DNA of 64,000 nt, from positions 3,596,001 to 3,660,000 of the forward strand of contig NZ_CP109496.1 in the NCBI RefSeq assembly GCF_036231355.1, read 5' to 3'. Source of the DNA: Streptomyces sp. NBC_01431 (GTDB taxonomy: Bacteria > Actinomycetota > Actinomycetes > Streptomycetales > Streptomycetaceae). The translations under genes were made by a program, and so were the position numbers. The notes beneath the pieces are model-generated. The model searched no databases and was not told where the DNA came from. It saw only the letters and a program-made list of their open reading frames with translations. Positions 16,958 through 27,318 of this stretch are shown piece after piece (within the stretch, counting starts at the first letter, position 1; the number at the start of each line of letters is the position of its first letter).

Positions 16958-19900
16958 GCACGGGGGTGCCGACCACCGCCGACCGGGTGGTGGCGGTGCT
17001 GTCCGACGGGCGCCAGGGCAGTGGGGTCATCGTGTCGCCCTGGCTGGTGCTGACCTGTGCGCACAACCTGATCGGCGCTTCCCCCGTCCGGCTCGCCCAT
17101 CCCGCGATCGGCGAGATGAGCTCCCAAGTCCTGTGGCAGGACGCCGAGTTGGACGCCGCACTGATCTACAGCGACGAGGAGCTGCTGCCGGGGCTGTTGC
17201 GCCTCGGCGCCGTCGACACCGCGCAGTCACTGCCCGGCTGCGAGATCATCGGCTTCCCCGACATCCAGCGCTACGGCAGCGACCACCACCTGGACTACGA
17301 CCAGTTCGTCGGTACGGTCCTGCCGGTCGCGGGCAGTCTGCGCGAGGACCTGGTGTGCGAACTGCACCGGCCGCCGGCGCCCGAGCGCGCCGACGGCACC
17401 TCCCCGCTCGCGGGCCTCTCGGGCGCGCCGCTCTTCGCGGGGGCGACCCTGCTCGGCCTGGTCAAGGAGATCCCGCGCGGCCGCGGCCACCGCAGAGTGG
17501 TGTGCGTGCCACTGCGCAGCGTCTTCGACTCCGAGGGATTCCGGGCCGCGTTCGCCACACTGGCCGCCGTCACCGGCCTCGAACTGGTCACCGGCGTACC
17601 GCCTGAGGACCAGAGCTACGAGCGCGAGTACGCGGAGGCGATAGGCGCCTCGTACCGCAAGACGAAGATCTTCGGCCTGGACGAGCTGAACAAGCGGGAC
17701 TCCGAGTGGGACCTGGACACCGCCTACCTCAGTCTGGAGGCGAGACCGAAGGCGACCGAGCCGCCGCAGGCGGGCCGCCCGCTGATGGACAGCGCGCCGC
17801 AGCGCATCGACGCCCTGCTCGCCTCCCGCCCCCGGGTCCTCATCCGCGGCGAGGCGGGCGCCGGGAAGACCACCCTGGTGTGGTGGCTCGCGGCGCACGC
17901 GGCGGCCGGGCGGCTCGGGCCGGGCCTCGCCGATCTCAACGCGCTCGTCCCGTTCGTGGTGCCGCTGCGCACCCTGCGCGCCCAGGGCGCCACCTTCCCG
18001 CTGCCCGCCCAACTCCCCACCGCCGCAAGGCTGGTGGTCGACGCGGCACCCGAGGGCTGGGCCGGGCGGGTCCTGAAGACCGGTCAGGCGCTGCTCCTGG
18101 TGGACGGCCTCGACGAGGTCCCGCAGGAGGACCGCGAGGAGGCGCACCGCTGGCTCGCCGCCCTGCTCGACCGCTACCCGCGCACCCGCTGCGTCGTCAC
18201 CGTACGGCCGATGGCGGTCGAGCCGGACTGGCTGAAGTACGCCGGCTTCGAGGAGCTCAGACTGCTCCCGATGAACGACGAGGACATCTCCGCCTTCATC
18301 GCCGCCTGGCACCGCGCGGCCCGCCTCGACAGCGGCCCGCACGAGGACCTGGACGAGCTGGAGCGCGACCTGTCCGAACAGTTCAAGCAGAACAGCGCGC
18401 TGCGCGGCCTCGCGCGCACCCCGCTGCTCTGCGCGGTGATCTGCGCACTGCACCGGCTGCGCCAGGGCTTTTTGCCGGACACCCGCTGGAAGCTGTACGA
18501 GGCGGCCCTGCGGATGCTGCTCGGCAACCGGGACCAGCAGCGCAAGGTCGAGGCGCCCGAGGGCATCGAGATCAGCGCCGAGGAGTGCACCGAACTGCTC
18601 CAGCGGATCGCGGTGTGGCTGGTGCGCGAGGGGCAGTCGGAGTTCTCCCGCGACCAGGCGCTGCGCCAGCTGAAGCGGGCCCTGTCCGGCATGGAGAACG
18701 TCCGCGGCCAGGGCACCCCCGAGGACGTGCTGCGCCATCTGCTCAACCGCAGCGGGCTGCTCCAGGAACGCGCCGACGGCGTCTTCCAGTTCACCCACCG
18801 CACCTTCCAGGACTTCCTGGCGGCCAAGGAGTTCGTGGAGGACGGCCATCTCAACGAGCTGCTCCGGCACGCCTCGGAGGAGCAGCAGTGGCAGGACGTG
18901 ATCCTGCTCGCCGCCGGACACTGCGGCCGCCGCGACCGTCCGGTCCTGGTCAACGGGCTCATCGACGCGGGCTCCCGGCAGGAGAGCCACCAGGACAAGG
19001 CGAAGATCCACGTCCTGGCGGCGCGCTGCGCCCAGCACGCCGCCTACCTGGACGAGACGACCGCCCGCCGGGTCCGCGAGCGCATCGCGGCCCTGCTCCC
19101 GCCGCGCGACCTGGAGACCGTCACCCTGCTCGCCCGCCTCGGCCCGTCCGTCCTCGGCCACCTGCCGGACCCCGGCGGCACACCCGCCGAAGCGCTGCCG
19201 AACGTCGTCGGGCTCATCAACCGGGTCGGCAACGCCGAGGCCGTCGACCACGCCCGCGCCTGGGCCGCGGCCCACCCATGCGCCGTCGACCTCTTCGCCA
19301 CCGAGTGGTCGCGCTACCCGGCCGAGCGGTACGCCCGTGAAGTGCTCGCCCACCTCGACCTGCGCGAGGCCCGGCTGCACATGGAGACCCGCTGGCAGCT
19401 CGCCCAGCTCCCGCACGTCCCCGACGCCCGCCGCCTGTGGATCACCGTCCCGCCGGACCTCGGCGCGGACGAACTCCACGCGGCGCTGCGCGGACGCGAG
19501 GTGGCCTCGCTGCGCCTGAACGGCACCGACCACCTCACCGGCCTCGGCTTCCTGCGGGACAGCGCCGAGCACCTGGAAGACCTGGAGGTGCTGCGCGGCT
19601 CGGGCCTGCGCGACCTCTCCCAGCTCGCCCGGCTGCCGCGCCTGGCCTCACTCGGCTTGCTCGACGTGTCCTCCCAGGAGGTCGACCTGGCCCCGCTCGG
19701 CGAGGTCCGGGCGCTGCGCACCCTGCTGTTCGGCAGCAGCACCGACCTGCACCTGGCCCAGCTGCCCGTCCTCGGCGGCGTCACCACCCTGCACCTGGAG
19801 GCCGACCAGGTCGCGGGCTTCGACGCCCTCAACCGCTGGCCCGCGCTCAGCCACCTGGAGCTCGCCCCCTCCGCGTCGGCCACCACCACAAGGCTGCTCG

Positions 19901-20187
19901 CGTACGTGCGCGGGCGGGCGGGCATCACCCGGCTCGGCGTCGCGCTCAGCTCGGTCGCGGCCCTGTCCGGGGTGGCGCCGCTGTCCACCGTCCGCCACCT
20001 CGACCTGTGGCTGGCCAACTCCGACGGCGACCTCGGCGCGGTCCTCGCGGTGTTCCCCGCGCTGACGACGGTGGACCTCGCGGTGGGCACCGTCCAGGCG
20101 GGCGCGTGGAACCCGGCCGCCCTGCTGCGCCGCCCCGGCCTGACGGTCACCGTCAACGGCGGCCCGCCACCGCCCGAACTCCCCTGA
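16954..20187 (+). CDS. Trypsin-like protease fused to NACHT NTPase and LRR-like C-terminus
   Basis: 1077 residues. N-terminal trypsin-fold domain (1-210) with a full triad: H37 in LTCAHNL, D67 in ELDAALI and S156 in GLSGAPL. It has no signal peptide, so the protease should act in the cytoplasm. A linker (KIFGLDELNKRDSEWDLDTA region, about 235-260) is shared with the other NACHT protein. NACHT: Walker A GEAGAGKT 299-306, Walker B VDGLDE 383-388, THRTFQDFLAA with H615. Irregular leucine-rich repeats run from about 840 to the end. Known bacterial protease-NACHT fusions suggest NTPase-gated proteolysis on sensing a trigger; the trigger and target here are unknown. Strong terminator follows. Confidence 0.9.
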   Translation: MSTGVPTTADRVVAVLSDGRQGSGVIVSPWLVLTCAHNLIGASPVRLAHPAIGEMSSQVLWQDAELDAALIYSDEELLPGLLRLGAVDTAQSLPGCEIIGFPDIQRYGSDHHLDYDQFVGTVLPVAGSLREDLVCELHRPPAPERADGTSPLAGLSGAPLFAGATLLGLVKEIPRGRGHRRVVCVPLRSVFDSEGFRAAFATLAAVTGLELVTGVPPEDQSYEREYAEAIGASYRKTKIFGLDELNKRDSEWDLDTAYLSLEARPKATEPPQAGRPLMDSAPQRIDALLASRPRVLIRGEAGAGKTTLVWWLAAHAAAGRLGPGLADLNALVPFVVPLRTLRAQGATFPLPAQLPTAARLVVDAAPEGWAGRVLKTGQALLLVDGLDEVPQEDREEAHRWLAALLDRYPRTRCVVTVRPMAVEPDWLKYAGFEELRLLPMNDEDISAFIAAWHRAARLDSGPHEDLDELERDLSEQFKQNSALRGLARTPLLCAVICALHRLRQGFLPDTRWKLYEAALRMLLGNRDQQRKVEAPEGIEISAEECTELLQRIAVWLVREGQSEFSRDQALRQLKRALSGMENVRGQGTPEDVLRHLLNRSGLLQERADGVFQFTHRTFQDFLAAKEFVEDGHLNELLRHASEEQQWQDVILLAAGHCGRRDRPVLVNGLIDAGSRQESHQDKAKIHVLAARCAQHAAYLDETTARRVRERIAALLPPRDLETVTLLARLGPSVLGHLPDPGGTPAEALPNVVGLINRVGNAEAVDHARAWAAAHPCAVDLFATEWSRYPAERYAREVLAHLDLREARLHMETRWQLAQLPHVPDARRLWITVPPDLGADELHAALRGREVASLRLNGTDHLTGLGFLRDSAEHLEDLEVLRGSGLRDLSQLARLPRLASLGLLDVSSQEVDLAPLGEVRALRTLLFGSSTDLHLAQLPVLGGVTTLHLEADQVAGFDALNRWPALSHLELAPSASATTTRLLAYVRGRAGITRLGVALSSVAALSGVAPLSTVRHLDLWLANSDGDLGAVLAVFPALTTVDLAVGTVQAGAWNPAALLRRPGLTVTVNGGPPPPELP

Positions 20188-20214
20188 GGCGGGCAGGAGT
20201 TGACGGACACGAAG

Positions 20215-20263
20215 AAGGGGCTGCCCCGGCGCGTACGGTGCGTACGAGCCGGGGCAGCCCCTT
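20215..20263. terminator. Bidirectional terminator between protease-NACHT gene and clpC
   Basis: Perfect 16-base arms AAGGGGCTGCCCCGGC (20215-20230) and GCCGGGGCAGCCCCTT (20248-20263), loop containing CGTACG twice. Lies between two convergent stops. Confidence 0.92.
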
Positions 20264-20285
20264 GGGGCAAGACCTCCGAGGAGGG

Positions 20286-22811
<2,526 letters not shown>

Positions 22812-23241
22812 CGTTAATCGCTCCTCAGAGCGGTCGGGCAGTAAGGGGGCGGTCCCCTCCCTGTCCTTCCGCATGCTAGTCCCGCAGGGCGGGACAGCTC
22901 ATTCCAACTGCCGACACCCGTTCATTGCCTCCCGGCCCGAACAGCCGACAACTGCTCCAACCCGATGGTGCGAGACGATGTTCCCGCAGGCCAGGTAGAT
23001 ACCCCTGTCTCCAGTACGCCGATGGCGAACGTGAGACCGCCTGACGAGCGTGTCGCCCCTCCCCACTAGGAATGTCTTACCCGTAAGGGCGGACACTCCA
23101 TGCGGCGCACCCCGGTTCCGTAAGCTACGGGCGAACACACCTGCGCCCGTTCACACCCCCATGCACCCCGGAAACGGCAACGCAGCGCAGCCGTCCGGGA
23201 ACTCTGCGTAACTCCGCGCCGTTTCTTCAGTTGCTCCGGTC
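22812..23241 (-). promoter_or_regulatory. clpC upstream region with ClgR-type operator
   Basis: In this 430-base gap, 23013-23030 reads AGTACGCCGATGGCGAAC. It contains CGC-N5-GCG and fits the ClgR consensus as I remember it from Corynebacterium (WNNWCGCYNANRGCGWWS) at every position. ClgR activates clp genes in actinobacteria. Other structure: hairpin GTCCCGC/GCGGGAC at 22879-22895 in the likely 5' leader, CTTAC-CC-GTAAG at 23076-23087, and GAAACGGC/GCCGTTTC arms before the divergent gene. A -10/-35 pair could not be fixed. Confidence 0.6.
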
Positions 23242-23940
23242 ATGGCCCTCACCGTCCCGGCTCCTCGCACCCCGCTGGATGGCTCGCTCGCGCACTGGTA
23301 CGAGCGCGAACTCGGCTGGGCCGTCTCCGCGGGTCCTCCACTCCAGCTTCTCACCGGACTGCGCTTCGACGTACTGGAACTCCCGGCGACCGCCGGCTTC
23401 GCGCTCCTCGCCCGGTACGAGCACACCGGTCCGGTAGCCCTGATGGGGCGGCGGATGCGGCTGCTGGTCGCCGCCGGCAGCGCGGAGGAGCTGCCGGGGC
23501 TGCTGGACTGGCTGGAGTGGGGCGGGGTCGACCTCGATCTGACGGCCATCGGCGCGGGCGGTCGGATCACCGCCCCGCTGCCGCCGGGCCGGCCCGGCTC
23601 ACAGGGGGCCGCCGAATGGCTGCGACCCCCCGAGCCCGGATGCGAGGTGGAGACACGGCTCCCGGCGTTCACCGGATTCGCACAATCCGCGAAATCCCCG
23701 GAATCCAGCGGATTCACAGGATTCGCCAAGGGCGGTGGCGCCGGTACGGACAGCGCTTCCGGGGGCCCCGGGAGTGGATGCTCCGGCTCCCCCGGACCCC
23801 GCGGTGGCCGCGCCGCGGGCCTCAGCCTGGTGAGGCTGGTGGCCGCGGCGGCGACGGAATGCCACCGGGCCCGGTTGTTTCACGCTAAATCCCCAGGTGG
23901 TGCGGGGAGTGCGGAAACTCAGCCGTTCTGCTTCTCGTAG
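23242..23940 (+). CDS. Hypothetical protein, prim-pol-like N-terminal motif
   Basis: 232 residues. The first 140 residues (HWYERELGWAV, LRFDVLELPATAGFALL, MRLLVAAGSAEELPGLLDWLEWG) resemble the truncated DNA primase/polymerase N-terminal-like proteins common in Streptomyces next to lsr2 and clpC, but the acidic catalytic residues of a real polymerase are not evident. The rest is low complexity with repeats of FTGFA and Gly/Pro/Ser. No convincing ribosome site precedes the ATG; translation may be leaderless. Its last 22 bases overlap the end of lsr2 tail to tail. Function unknown. Confidence 0.6.
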   Translation: MALTVPAPRTPLDGSLAHWYERELGWAVSAGPPLQLLTGLRFDVLELPATAGFALLARYEHTGPVALMGRRMRLLVAAGSAEELPGLLDWLEWGGVDLDLTAIGAGGRITAPLPPGRPGSQGAAEWLRPPEPGCEVETRLPAFTGFAQSAKSPESSGFTGFAKGGGAGTDSASGGPGSGCSGSPGPRGGRAAGLSLVRLVAAAATECHRARLFHAKSPGGAGSAETQPFCFS

Positions 23941-24260
23941 GCCTCACGGATTTCGGCCGGGACGCGTCCGCGGTCGTTCACGTTGTAACCCTGCTCCTTG
24001 GCCCACTTGCGGATCTCGGCGGTGTTCTGGTTGCCGGTGCCGAGCAGCGCGCCACGGGCCTTGCCGCGACCGCCCGCCGCGCGGCCACCGGTACGCCGGC
24101 CGCTCTTGACGTAGGGCTCAAGGAGACCGCGGAGCTTGTCCGCGTTGGCGGTGGTGAGGTCGATCTCGAAGCTCTTCCCGTCAAGAGCGAACGTCACGGT
24201 CTCGTCAGCCTCGCCACCGTCGAGGTCATCGACAAGAAGGACCTGAACCTTCTGTGCCAC
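23919..24260 (-). CDS. lsr2: Nucleoid-associated protein Lsr2
   Basis: 113 residues, GTG start preceded by AAAGGAAA. N-terminal dimerisation domain with VQVLLVDDLDGGEADETVTFALDGK, basic linker, and C-terminal DNA-binding domain IRKWAKEQGYNVNDRGRVPAEI containing the R97-G-R99 AT-hook-like motif that inserts in the minor groove of AT-rich DNA. Lsr2 is the actinobacterial H-NS functional equivalent, silencing foreign and AT-rich genes, including specialised metabolite clusters in Streptomyces. The linker here carries a short extra stretch (ALLGTGNQN) compared with what I remember for S. coelicolor. Upstream 150 bases are relatively AT-rich, which would suit self-binding. Confidence 0.95.
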   Translation of the reverse strand: MAQKVQVLLVDDLDGGEADETVTFALDGKSFEIDLTTANADKLRGLLEPYVKSGRRTGGRAAGGRGKARGALLGTGNQNTAEIRKWAKEQGYNVNDRGRVPAEIREAYEKQNG

Positions 24261-24413
24261 CGGATTTCCTTTCATCGAAAATGCAGTACGCGGAAAGGAA
24301 ACCGCTTTTGCGTGGAAAACACAAACCCCCGGGAGAGGTTCAGGATCCTTGCACAGCGGGAAACGTACGCGATTCGGACATAGGGTTCCGACAGCTTCCT
24401 GCCGCTTCCCCGA

Positions 24414-24944
24414 TCACAGGTGCAGAAGCATCCGGGTGTTGCCCAAGGTGTTCGGCTTCACTCGTTCGAGACCGAGGAACTCGGCGACGCCCTCGTCATA
24501 GGACCGCAGCAGCTCGCTGTAGACATCTGTGTCGACGGTATCGACCGGAGTCTCCCCGATCTCGGTGAAGCCGTGCTTCGCGAAGAACGCGACTTCGAAG
24601 GTGAGGCAGAAAACCCGGCTCACTCCGAGCCTGCGCGCGGTCCGCAGCAGCTCACCGAGCACGAGATGCCCCACACCCGCGCCCGTGAACTCGGGATCCA
24701 CGGCGAGAGTGCGTACTTCGGCGAGGTCTTCCCACATCACGTGGAGCGCCCCGCAACCGACCACCCGGCCGTCCGAGTGGCGTTCCGCCACCCAGAACTC
24801 CTGGATGGACTCGTAAAGCGTGACGGTTGCTTTGTCGAGCAGGATCCCGTCCCCGACGTACGCGTCGAGAAGGCTTCGCACGGCCCGTACATCGCTCGTC
24901 CTGGCCCGGCGGACGGTGACGGCATTAGCGGCGGGATAAGACAT
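24414..24944 (-). CDS. GNAT-family amino-acid N-acetyltransferase
   Basis: 176 residues. GNAT motif A is clear: EVRTLAVDPEFTGAGVGHLVLGELL (acetyl-CoA pyrophosphate loop GAGVGH), with motif B CLTFEVAFFAKHGFTEIG. The overall pattern matches the short ArgA-like N-acetylglutamate synthases of actinobacteria (Rv2747 type), so a role in arginine biosynthesis is likely though not proven here. It begins nine bases after the BlaI-family gene's stop, so the two probably share a transcript. Confidence 0.85.
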   Translation of the reverse strand: MSYPAANAVTVRRARTSDVRAVRSLLDAYVGDGILLDKATVTLYESIQEFWVAERHSDGRVVGCGALHVMWEDLAEVRTLAVDPEFTGAGVGHLVLGELLRTARRLGVSRVFCLTFEVAFFAKHGFTEIGETPVDTVDTDVYSELLRSYDEGVAEFLGLERVKPNTLGNTRMLLHL

Positions 24945-24953
24945 GCCTGGACG

Positions 24954-25418
24954 CTATCGCCCCGCTCCGGCCCCGGACGCATCGCCCTCTTCGGATCCGC
25001 GTTCGACTTCCGGACCGGCTTCGGGTTCTGGTGCGGCTTCGGGTTCTGGTTCGGGTTCCGGCTCCTGCACCATGCGGACGGCATCGCGCAGGGCTTCGCG
25101 CTCCTCGGGGGACATCATGCCGAAGAAGGCGACGAGAGCGGCCGCCCGGTTGTCGCTCTGGGACCAGGCTTCGTTCATCAGCGCGGCGGCGTACGCGGCG
25201 CGCGTGGAGACCGCCGTATATCGATAGGCCCGGCCGTCGACTTCCCTGCGGACCCAGCCCTTCTGATGGAGATTGTCCATTACGGTCATGACCGTGGTGT
25301 ACGCGATGGACCGTTCCTGCTGAAGGTCTTCGAGGACTTCCCGGACGGTCACCGGACGGTTCCACTGCCAGACGCGCGTCATGACGGCGTCTTCCAGCTC
25401 TCCCAATTGACGGGGCAC
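24954..25418 (-). CDS. BlaI/MecI/CopY-family transcriptional regulator
   Basis: 154 residues. N-terminal winged helix: LGELEDAVMTRVWQWNRPVTVREVLEDL and IAYTTVMTVMDNLHQKGWVRRE are the BlaI hallmarks. The C-terminal half keeps the dimer region and then runs into an acidic Pro/Glu repeat tail (EPEPEPEPEAAPEPEAGPE). In Staphylococcus such repressors are inactivated by cleavage by BlaR-type sensors. No membrane peptidase partner is seen nearby, so the signal is unknown. First gene of a likely two-gene unit with the acetyltransferase. Confidence 0.9.
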   Translation of the reverse strand: MPRQLGELEDAVMTRVWQWNRPVTVREVLEDLQQERSIAYTTVMTVMDNLHQKGWVRREVDGRAYRYTAVSTRAAYAAALMNEAWSQSDNRAAALVAFFGMMSPEEREALRDAVRMVQEPEPEPEPEAAPEPEAGPEVERGSEEGDASGAGAGR

Positions 25419-25481
25419 ATCTGCACCATAGTGGGAGATGTCGCGAATGGCTGGTTATTTTCCGCGGGCGGGCAGCAAAAA

Positions 25482-25512
25482 GGGCGCACGGCGGGAAATG
25501 CCCCGTGCGCCC
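25482..25512 (-). terminator. Intrinsic terminator after the 56-residue membrane protein
   Basis: Arms GGGCGCACGG (25482-25491) and CCGTGCGCCC (25503-25512), followed in the minus direction by TTTTT. One of the few classic T-tailed terminators in the window. Confidence 0.85.
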
Positions 25513-25556
25513 CTGCTGGGTGTGTGCCTGTGTGCCGCGCCGTCCCGACCGCGGGG

Positions 25557-25727
25557 TCAGGAGGCGGGCTTGTGCTCCGCGGCTTCGGCGCGCGCGAGCG
25601 CGATGTCCACGGCCGCGTCCTCCTTGCCCTTGTTGGGGCCGCCCTGGCTCTTCACGATCGTCACGACGAGCGCGGTGAAGAAGACGGCCATCACCACGGG
25701 GGGCAGAAGCGCGGAAACGTAGTCCAT
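25557..25727 (-). CDS. Small single-span membrane protein
   Basis: 56 residues: MDYVSALLPPVVMAVFFTALVVTIVKSQGG then a charged tail with Lys/Glu. One hydrophobic segment (about 8-26), N-out orientation likely from the following lysines. No recognised domain. It sits 13 bases after the larger hypothetical gene on the same strand and ends in a good terminator, so the two form a small transcription unit. The call rests on start, span, spacing and terminator. Confidence 0.7.
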   Translation of the reverse strand: MDYVSALLPPVVMAVFFTALVVTIVKSQGGPNKGKEDAAVDIALARAEAAEHKPAS

Positions 25728-25740
25728 ACCGACAGGGTAG

Positions 25741-26346
25741 CTACCCGGCCGCGCGCTGCGCGGGCGGGGGCGCCGGGCGGCGGCGCGGCGGGAAGACCTC
25801 GGACGGCTTGGGCACCGGGCGCTCGGGCGCGGGCGTCGGGCGGGCCGGGGCTCCCGGGCGCGGCTCGGCACCCTTGTCCTTGTCCCCGGCGCGCCCGCCG
25901 ACCAGCGTGAGCAGCCGGGTGCGCTGGCCGGGCGCGGTCGTGGCGCGACCCGCCGGACGCGCCCGCACGGAGCGCTCGGCCAGCAGCCGGCAGCGTTCGA
26001 GCAGGGCCGCGCAGACCGGGTTCGAGCGCAGGGCGCGCAGGGCGGCCAGGTCGTGGGGTCCCGGGTCGTAACCGGCCGCCAGGGCGTCCTGGAGCAGCTC
26101 GGTGTAGCCGGGCAGCGAGCCGGGGAGGGCCGCGCGGTAGCGGGCGAGGTCGGCCAGCAGGAAGGCGCGCAGCCGGTCCCTCTCGCGGACGGCCTCGTCC
26201 ACGGAGTGGGCCAGGCGCAGACAGTCCTGGATGTCCTCGTCCTGGACAGTGCTGGGATGGAGGGCGATGGCGAGGGCGCGTCGGAGCACACGCAGCTCGT
26301 CTGCGCCGAACGCCATGCCGCCACGGGATCCGTATGGCGTGGGCAT
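25741..26346 (-). CDS. Hypothetical helical protein with Pro-rich tail
   Basis: 201 residues. The first 125 residues (FGADELRVLRRALAIALHPS, QDCLRLAHSVDEAVRERDRLRAFLLADLARYRAALPG) are helical and repeat a pattern common in Streptomyces hypothetical proteins; the remainder is Pro/Arg/Ala-rich and probably disordered. No known domain. A related short protein lies at 33315-33545. Start at 26346 is about 30 bases from the predicted transcription start (see next entry); ATG 26316 is an alternative. Confidence 0.65.
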   Translation of the reverse strand: MPTPYGSRGGMAFGADELRVLRRALAIALHPSTVQDEDIQDCLRLAHSVDEAVRERDRLRAFLLADLARYRAALPGSLPGYTELLQDALAAGYDPGPHDLAALRALRSNPVCAALLERCRLLAERSVRARPAGRATTAPGQRTRLLTLVGGRAGDKDKGAEPRPGAPARPTPAPERPVPKPSEVFPPRRRPAPPPAQRAAG

Positions 26347-26382
26347 GCAGTGACGATACGTGCTAATTGGACAAAATCCGCT

Positions 26383-26411
26383 TAATTACCCGATATCCGG
26401 CGCGTTGGCAA
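26383..26411 (-). promoter_or_regulatory. Sigma-70-type promoter for the 26346 gene
   Basis: On the minus strand: TTGCCA (26411-26406), 17-base spacer, TAATTA (26388-26383). Spacing is ideal and the leader would be about 30 bases. Confidence 0.6.
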
Positions 26412-26511
26412 TCCGGAAAGCCGACGGCGGCGGCTCGAATGGCGGCGCGGATAAGCGGGGCGGCGGCGCGGGAAAATCAGCGCCACCGCCCTATGGGCGT
26501 CCGGCTCCGCC

Positions 26512-27318
26512 TCAGGAGCGCGCCACGTTGCGCTCGTACACCAGCCGCAGGCCGATCAGGGTCAGCCACGGCTCGTGCTCGTCGATCTCCTCGGCCTCGC
26601 CGAGGACTGTCGGGGCCAGGCCGCCGGTCGCGATGACCGTGACGTCGTCGGGGTCGCCGCCGGGCCCGACCAGCTCCCGCTTCATGCGCCGCACCACGCC
26701 GTCGACCTGACCGGCGAATCCGTACACGATGCCGGACTGCATGGCTTCGACGGTGTTCTTGCCGATCACCGAGCGGGGGCGGGCCACCTCGATCTTGCGG
26801 AGCTGGGCACCCCGGATGCCAAGGGCGTCGACGGAGATCTCGATGCCCGGGGCGATGACGCCGCCGGTGTACTCGCCGCGCGCGCTCACCGCGTCGAACG
26901 TCGTGCCCGTGCCGAAGTCGACCACGATCGCCGGGCCGCCGTAGAGCTCGACGGCGGCCACCGAGTTGACGATGCGGTCGGCGCCGACCTCCTTCGGGTT
27001 GTCGGTCAGGACCGGCACGCCCGTCTTGATGCCCGGCTCCACGAGCACCGCGGGGACGTCGCCGTAGTAGCGGCGGGTCACCTCGCGCAGCTCGTGCAGG
27101 ACGGAGGGCACGGTCGCGCAGATCGCGATGCCCTCGATGCCGTCGCCCAGTTCCGCGCCGAGCAGCGGGTGGGTGCCCATCAGACCGTTGAGCAGCACGG
27201 CCAGTTCGTCCGCCGTGCGGCGGGCGTCGGTGGAGATCCGCCAGTGCTCGACCACCTCTTCGCCGTCGAACAGGCCGAGGACGGTATGGGTGTTGCCGAC
27301 ATCGATCGTGAGCAGCAT
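26512..27318 (-). CDS. coaX: Type III pantothenate kinase CoaX
   Basis: 268 residues. ASKHA-fold phosphate motifs DVGNTHTVLGLFDG at the N-terminus and VVDFGTGTTFDAVSARG in the middle are typical of CoaX, with catalytic aspartate in the GADRIV motif region. It phosphorylates pantothenate, the first step to coenzyme A, and unlike CoaA is not feedback-inhibited by CoA. Last gene of a five-gene cofactor operon: its ATG shares one base with the nadC stop (TGATG). It therefore sits with panC, whose product is its substrate. Confidence 0.95.
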   Translation of the reverse strand: MLLTIDVGNTHTVLGLFDGEEVVEHWRISTDARRTADELAVLLNGLMGTHPLLGAELGDGIEGIAICATVPSVLHELREVTRRYYGDVPAVLVEPGIKTGVPVLTDNPKEVGADRIVNSVAAVELYGGPAIVVDFGTGTTFDAVSARGEYTGGVIAPGIEISVDALGIRGAQLRKIEVARPRSVIGKNTVEAMQSGIVYGFAGQVDGVVRRMKRELVGPGGDPDDVTVIATGGLAPTVLGEAEEIDEHEPWLTLIGLRLVYERNVARS

